From Lachnospiraceae bacterium KM106-2 (lineage in GTDB: Bacteria; Bacillota; Clostridia; Lachnospirales; Lachnospiraceae): 40,000 nt of DNA. The stretch is from assembly GCA_009731425.1 (NCBI GenBank), contig AP018794.1, positions 3,960,001-4,000,000 of the forward strand, written 5' to 3'. Shown here one piece after another: positions 35,073 to 40,000 of the stretch (positions are counted from its first letter, which is position 1; each line of letters starts with the position of its first letter). Both the position numbers and the translations under genes were made by a program. Under the pieces are notes generated by a model, which saw only the letters and a list, made by a program, of their open reading frames with translations, did no database searches and was not told the origin of the DNA.

Positions 35073-37853
35073 ATGAATATAATGAACAAGCTTACCCTCA
35101 AGCATGTTAAGAAAAATAAAGCAAGAACTGTTGTGACGATCATTGGTATTATCATTAGTGTTGCAATGATGACGGCGGTTACAACGGGTCTTAATTCAGT
35201 TATGACTTGGATGTGTAATGTTGAAATTGAAAAAACAGGAAAATGGCATGTTGAATATAAAGATGTGAATGCAGAGAAGTTTACCGAGTATGCAAAGAAG
35301 GATGAAGTGGAAACTTCTTTTATGATGCAGCAACTTGGTTACAGTAAGTTAAAACAGTCTGCAAATGAAAGGATGCCGTATGTCTATGTACAGGCATTAG
35401 ATAAAGATGCATTTTCAAATTTACCATTACAGTTAGAAGAAGGTCGTTTCCCAAAGAATGAGAACGAAATCATTATCTCAAGACATATGATCGATAATGG
35501 AAAGATTAAGGTTAAAGTGGGCGACACGGTAACTTATCAATTTGGGGAACGCTATGTAACAAAGACGAGTGATTCCCAATTACTTGAGCAGAATGGTTAT
35601 TCCATGAAGGAACCTTTAACTCAGGAAAAGAGTTATCTAAATGGAAAAGATGCTTTATCTGGTTATGACGAGAATGACAAAGAAATATCTGGATCAGCTA
35701 ATGAGGATTTACGACTAACAGGAAAGAAAGCCAGCTATAAAGTGGTTGGTATTATTTCAAGACCAAGTATTTATTTTGAAGATTATAGTGCTCCTGGATA
35801 TTCTGCCTTTACTATGATGGATTCCAAGATAATAAAATCTAGTTCAAAGGTAAATGGTTATGCATTCTATCATACCGTGACATCTAAGATGTATAAGGAG
35901 CTTATTAAAGATGCAGTATCTCTTGGTTTAGAAGAACCAAAGTGGAATCTTGAAGTGGGAGAAGAAAAGACGATTAATTCTTTTCCTGATATAAAGGTAA
36001 ATCAGGATGTACTTTATTATCAAGGTGTTAGTCCGGATCGAGGATTAAATATATTCACCACTGTTGTTTATGCTATTCTGATCGTAATCATTATGGTTGG
36101 TTCAATCTCTTTGATCTATAACAGTTTTGCCATTTCAATTTCGGAACGTAGCAAACAACTTGGAATGCTATCTAGTGTGGGAGCAACGAGGAGTCAAAAA
36201 AGAAATACCGTATTATTTGAAGCGCTTATCTATGGTATTGTTGGAATCCCTTTAGGAATTATAGCGGGGATTGTGGGATTGTCAGTTGCTTTTAAAGTAG
36301 TTAGTCCGATGTTGTTAGGGGCTGCAAGAAGTATTCAGGTGCCATTAACCTTACAGGTATCAATGATGAATATTATAGTAAGCACAATTGTAGCAATTAT
36401 TACGATCCTTATATCAGCCTATATACCAGCAATTCGAGCATCTAGAATTTCGCCAATTGAGGCAATTAAGCAGAGCAATGATATCAAGATTACGAAGAAG
36501 AAGGTTAAGACTTCGCAACTTACGCATTTCTTATTTGGGTTTGAAGGTGAGCTTGCATTAAAAAATATGAAGCGAAATAAAAAACGTTATCGTGCAATCA
36601 ACTTTTCCTTATTCATTAGCGTTGTTTTATTTGTGACAGTATCTGCTTTTATCTACTATATGACAGGTGCATTTACAGGAGGGGTCGTTACAGCGAATTA
36701 TGATGTGAGCCTTAGTGTTAATCATGAGGATGACTCAGTCTATCATGATCTTGAAAACAGATTCAACGAGATACCTTCGATAAAGAACACAACATTTGTA
36801 AAGAATATGAACGTTTACGTAAAGAATGTTGAGCGATATCTATCAAAAGAGTTAAATTCTTTAGTTCAGAGTGATATAGAAGCCGGTTTGAGAGCGGAAG
36901 ATATGGGTTATAATCCTAATCTGCAGTTATATGCCATGGATGACGCAAGTTATGAGAAGTATTGTAAAAAAGTTGGAATAAAAGAGGGTGTAATAAAGGA
37001 ACAAAATCCGATTATCATTGTTAATAAATTGCAAATTAGAAAAGATTATTCCATCCAGAATGTTACACCATTAAATTTAAAGACAGGAGACAAAATCCAA
37101 TTAGGTAAGGATCCTGAATTAGGAGATGACAAAGATTTTAAAGTTGATCTTACAGTAGCGGCAGCAACAGATAAACTTCCAATCGGATTAGTAGGGTATG
37201 GAGAGAGTTACTATGATGGAATTCATTTGGTAGTTTCGGAAAGTACCTTTGATCAAATTGTAAAAGAGATGGAGAAACAAACAAAAGAGGATATTTCTTA
37301 TGGTAAAAATATTTATCTAAATGCAGCAGGTGAGGAAAGTATCTCAAAGGATGTTGAGCAAGTCTTAGAAGAGAAAGCAATAGGAACAAGCGCTTATCAA
37401 TTATATGATGTAAAGGCACAGGATGAGAGCAATAGACAACTTGTGTATGCGGTTTCTATCTTAGCATATGGCTTTATTACACTGATGTCACTGATCTGTT
37501 GTGCGAATATGTGTAATACGATATCCACAAGTATCCAGCTTCGCAGAAGTGAATTCGCAATGTTAAAGTCAGTGGGGATGACGCCAAAGAAATTCCACAG
37601 AATGATCATGTTCGAAAGCTTGCTCTATGGAGTGAAGGCTTTAGTATTTGGATTACCGGTTAGTATTGGATTATCTTATTTGATATATCGTTATGTAACG
37701 GATCGTTTTGAAGTTGGTTTTATGCTTCCGGCATACATTTACATTCTTGCTGTTACACTTGTATTTGTAATCGTGGGGATCTCCATGTTCTATTCTTCTA
37801 GAAAGGTTCGAAAAGAAAATATCATTGAAGGTTTAAGAAGCGAAACAATGTAG
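35073..37853 (+). CDS. FtsX-type ABC permease with two large extracellular domains
   Basis: This 926-residue permease has one membrane helix near the N-terminus (about 18-40), an extracellular domain of about 285 residues, and three helices at about 330-450 that include the FtsX cytoplasmic motif SERSKQLGMLSSVGATRSQ. A repeat of the same plan follows: a helix at about 510-535, a second extracellular domain of about 250 residues, and three helices at about 787-910 with LRRSEFAMLKSVGMTPKKF. It is thus a duplicated FtsX module, larger than BceB permeases (about 650). With the ATPase and the two-component pair it resembles antimicrobial-peptide resistance systems. Export or sensing of some other envelope substrate is possible. 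Confidence 0.9.
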   Translation: MNIMNKLTLKHVKKNKARTVVTIIGIIISVAMMTAVTTGLNSVMTWMCNVEIEKTGKWHVEYKDVNAEKFTEYAKKDEVETSFMMQQLGYSKLKQSANERMPYVYVQALDKDAFSNLPLQLEEGRFPKNENEIIISRHMIDNGKIKVKVGDTVTYQFGERYVTKTSDSQLLEQNGYSMKEPLTQEKSYLNGKDALSGYDENDKEISGSANEDLRLTGKKASYKVVGIISRPSIYFEDYSAPGYSAFTMMDSKIIKSSSKVNGYAFYHTVTSKMYKELIKDAVSLGLEEPKWNLEVGEEKTINSFPDIKVNQDVLYYQGVSPDRGLNIFTTVVYAILIVIIMVGSISLIYNSFAISISERSKQLGMLSSVGATRSQKRNTVLFEALIYGIVGIPLGIIAGIVGLSVAFKVVSPMLLGAARSIQVPLTLQVSMMNIIVSTIVAIITILISAYIPAIRASRISPIEAIKQSNDIKITKKKVKTSQLTHFLFGFEGELALKNMKRNKKRYRAINFSLFISVVLFVTVSAFIYYMTGAFTGGVVTANYDVSLSVNHEDDSVYHDLENRFNEIPSIKNTTFVKNMNVYVKNVERYLSKELNSLVQSDIEAGLRAEDMGYNPNLQLYAMDDASYEKYCKKVGIKEGVIKEQNPIIIVNKLQIRKDYSIQNVTPLNLKTGDKIQLGKDPELGDDKDFKVDLTVAAATDKLPIGLVGYGESYYDGIHLVVSESTFDQIVKEMEKQTKEDISYGKNIYLNAAGEESISKDVEQVLEEKAIGTSAYQLYDVKAQDESNRQLVYAVSILAYGFITLMSLICCANMCNTISTSIQLRRSEFAMLKSVGMTPKKFHRMIMFESLLYGVKALVFGLPVSIGLSYLIYRYVTDRFEVGFMLPAYIYILAVTLVFVIVGISMFYSSRKVRKENIIEGLRSETM

Positions 37854-37856
37854 AAT

Positions 37857-37905
37857 AAAGAGCAGCTGCATCACCTTTGCCAGGTGGTTGCAGCTGCTCT
37901 TTTTA
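37857..37905 (+). terminator. Terminator between convergent genes
   Basis: AAAGAGCAGCTGCA pairs with TGCAGCTGCTCTTT around CACC...GGTG, with a short bulge, followed by TTTTT. The upstream A-run is short, so it should work mainly on the plus strand; the minus-strand chemoreceptor gene ends at 37987 and may use it too. Confidence 0.88.
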
Positions 37906-37986
37906 TATGCATTCACATTCGTGATCTTTCGGGTACTATACTTGATCGGAGGGTCTGGCAAGAACTCCTGTGTTGTATCGTTCGGA

Positions 37987-40000
37987 TTATAGGTGGAATG
38001 CAGTTAATTCATGATTTAATTGAGAAACAACTTCTGTTAAAGTATTGGAAGCAGTTTCGATTGTCTGGCTGGATGCTAGGAATTCATCCGTTGTAGCACT
38101 TACTTCTTCTGTTGTAGCAGCAAGCTCTTCCGAAGCGGCACTTACATCCTGGATCATATCAGCCATTTCATTTCGTTTTACAATACTATCGTTTGAAATC
38201 TTAGCAATTGAATTTGTCATAGGAATGATCTCACCGATTGCATCTGTCATCTTTTCAAATGATTTTAAGGTATCTGTGATCTTGGCTTGTTGGTCTTCAA
38301 CGCTTCGATTCATGTCATCGGTAGATTTCATGATGAAGTTACAGCCATCAAGTACGGTTCCGATGAGAGAATCGATCTGAGTAATGCTTCGTTCGCATTC
38401 TTCTGCTAAGTGACCGATTTCACCTGCAACAACAGCAAATCCTCTTCCGGATTCACCAGCACGAGCAGATTCGATAGATGCATTTAATGCGAGAAGGTTT
38501 GTCTGGCTTGCGATTTCTTTGATCGCTTCCGTAATGGCTGTAATGGAAGCAATTTGTGTATTGATCGTTCCTACTTCTGAGTAGAAGTTATGGAATACTT
38601 GATTAAAGGAACCAAGTGAGCTATTTAATGTTTCCATATCCGTACGGCTGACTTTGATGTCCTGTTCCGTAGAATTTGTAATATTGTTGATTTGTTTGAT
38701 TTGATCATTGATCATTGTAATATTAGCAGAAAGTGATTCCATCATGCTATCAATTGTAGAAATAGTCATTGCTTGGCTGGAATTTCCGGCAGCAGCTTCT
38801 GTCATGGAAACATTGATCACATTAGAGTGTTCACTGATTTCAGATGAAATGTTTTGTAACTCGTTTGACCTTTCCTCTAATAGTGCTGCGTTATCTTTTA
38901 CGGTATTTAATACTGAGCGTGTCGCATCAGAACTCTTTTGAATCGCGCGACAGATATCACCGAATTCAGATTTTCTGTTGAGTGATTTTTCTGGAATTTG
39001 TAAATTGAAGTTTCCATCTGCAAACTGTTCGATCAGTTCTTTTACGTTGATCAGTCCATTACCGATCTTAACGGCAAAACTAATTACAAGAGCACTTAAC
39101 AGGATCATTCCGATGAAAATGCCTAAGGTGATCCATTTTCTTAATGATATAATGTCTTTGTTAAGGTCCTCCGCGGGTACTTCAAAGGCAATTGACCAGC
39201 CACTTGATTGATCGATTGGCGCGTAAACGGCATATTTTTTAGTGCCATTGGAGAAGGAATCAATACCTTTTTCGCCTTTGATCATTTTCTCTTGAATTTT
39301 AGCAATACCAGAAAGAGAAGTGTCTTTCTTTGCTTCTTCGATTAAATTATATGCATTTGAAACCTCTTCATAGTTGTGAGAAGCAATAACAGTTCCAGAG
39401 TTGTTGATAATATAAGAAGTTCCTAATGAGTAGTATTTGATTGATTCGATGATTTCTGATAAGAACGAAGCATCAAACGTACATGTTAAGAAACCGGTAA
39501 TCTTATCGCCATCATAAATCGGAGCCCCGAAGAAGATGATCAGCTTATTTGTTGCAGTATTAAAAGATGGACTACTGATATAAAGATCACCTTTCATACC
39601 ATTGATCACATATTCGCGATCTTTTACATCGTTTTCGTATCCATCTGTTGAACGAAGGTAGCCGTCGGCGTTGATATAGCCGATACTTGAAATTTGGCAG
39701 TTAGTTTTGTTTGCTTCTATAATAGATAGAAGTTTTGCTTTTTTATCTTCCCATGATTCATTTGGATCAGATATGTTGGGGTTACTAGCAATTGTTTGTG
39801 TAATTACGGAATAATTATTAAGTTCACGTGTTACTAACTTAGAAGCATCATCAATCATACGAGTCATGCCGTTAAGCTGTGAATTTGTTAAAATCCGATT
39901 TGATGTACTAAGAATAAAAAATGATAATCCAACTAAAACGACTAAAGTACAGAGTGTTAGCACAATACTAACAAAGGATTTAATTGAATAGATATTAAAT
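37987..40000 (-). CDS. Methyl-accepting chemotaxis protein (5' end outside window)
   Basis: This minus-strand chemoreceptor stays open to the window edge. Upstream of the apparent GTG at 39963 the frame continues without a stop as FNIYSIKSFVSI, a natural N-terminal membrane-helix start, so the true start lies at or beyond position 40000. The order is: membrane helix; an extracellular domain of about 240 residues that looks like a double-Cache ligand domain (IGYINADGYLRSTDG, FFGAPIYDGDKITGFLTCTFD); a second helix (ITLGIFIGMILLSALVISF); a HAMP domain; and a signalling domain whose tip reads SQTNLLALNASIESARAGES. No CheR-binding pentapeptide is seen at the C-terminus. Double-Cache receptors often bind amino acids or other small molecules; the ligand here is unknown. 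Confidence 0.93.
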   Translation of the reverse strand, partial: FNIYSIKSFVSIVLTLCTLVVLVGLSFFILSTSNRILTNSQLNGMTRMIDDASKLVTRELNNYSVITQTIASNPNISDPNESWEDKKAKLLSIIEANKTNCQISSIGYINADGYLRSTDGYENDVKDREYVINGMKGDLYISSPSFNTATNKLIIFFGAPIYDGDKITGFLTCTFDASFLSEIIESIKYYSLGTSYIINNSGTVIASHNYEEVSNAYNLIEEAKKDTSLSGIAKIQEKMIKGEKGIDSFSNGTKKYAVYAPIDQSSGWSIAFEVPAEDLNKDIISLRKWITLGIFIGMILLSALVISFAVKIGNGLINVKELIEQFADGNFNLQIPEKSLNRKSEFGDICRAIQKSSDATRSVLNTVKDNAALLEERSNELQNISSEISEHSNVINVSMTEAAAGNSSQAMTISTIDSMMESLSANITMINDQIKQINNITNSTEQDIKVSRTDMETLNSSLGSFNQVFHNFYSEVGTINTQIASITAITEAIKEIASQTNLLALNASIESARAGESGRGFAVVAGEIGHLAEECERSITQIDSLIGTVLDGCNFIMKSTDDMNRSVEDQQAKITDTLKSFEKMTDAIGEIIPMTNSIAKISNDSIVKRNEMADMIQDVSAASEELAATTEEVSATTDEFLASSQTIETASNTLTEVVSQLNHELTAFHL

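Overview
The window looks like chromosome from a low-GC, anaerobic, probably spore-forming and motile Firmicute of the Lachnospiraceae / Clostridium cluster XIVa type. The grounds are AT-rich codon use, AGGAGG-type ribosome sites, a YesM/YesN-type two-component pair, carbohydrate ABC importers with no local ATPase, and a cysteine-rich protein that may belong to the spore surface. The genus cannot be fixed from the sequence alone.

Layout. (1) 1-2130: 3' three-quarters of a 23S rRNA gene, ending in a terminator with no 5S gene behind it. (2) 2307-3751: a decayed chemoreceptor gene with several independent lesions. (3) 3842-20959: a beta-1,3-glucan (laminarin/callose type) utilisation locus. It holds a secreted 1317-residue GH16 glucanase with several carbohydrate-binding-like domains, a GH94 phosphorylase (probably laminaribiose phosphorylase), a small cupin, a YesM-like sensor kinase, a YesN/AraC-like response regulator, a sugar-binding lipoprotein, two permeases, and a large GH161-like beta-1,3-oligoglucan phosphorylase. 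The three transcription units carry a related element, ATTTCATTT or a degenerate form, exactly 29 nt upstream of the -10 box. (4) 21046-21924: a mosaic protein made of Cys-Gly-Asn repeats, a charged tract, a Pro-rich stalk and a BclA/C1q-like beta domain, behind a promoter resembling those of the mother-cell sporulation sigma factors. (5) 22276-32500: a nucleoside uptake and salvage cluster in the order deoB, cdd, ABC ATPase, two permeases, pdp, BMP-family lipoprotein, YczE-like membrane protein, Crp/Fnr-family regulator, deoD. (6) 32596-37905: an OmpR-type regulator, an intramembrane-sensing kinase, an ABC ATPase and a 926-residue FtsX-type permease. This resembles a peptide-antibiotic detoxification module. 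(7) 37987-40000, minus strand: an apparently intact chemoreceptor that runs off the window edge.

How the genes work together. In the glucan locus, the exported GH16 enzyme would cut beta-1,3-glucan outside the cell. The ABC importer would take up oligosaccharides, using an ATPase encoded elsewhere. The two cytoplasmic phosphorylases would release glucose 1-phosphate and so save ATP. The kinase/regulator pair sits inside the locus and is the obvious controller. In the nucleoside cluster, the importer feeds cytidine deaminase, pyrimidine- and purine-nucleoside phosphorylases and phosphopentomutase, so imported nucleosides yield bases plus pentose 5-phosphate.

Most enzyme families are recognised from visible motifs. 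The exact substrate specificities, the regulatory elements and the sporulation assignment are inference.
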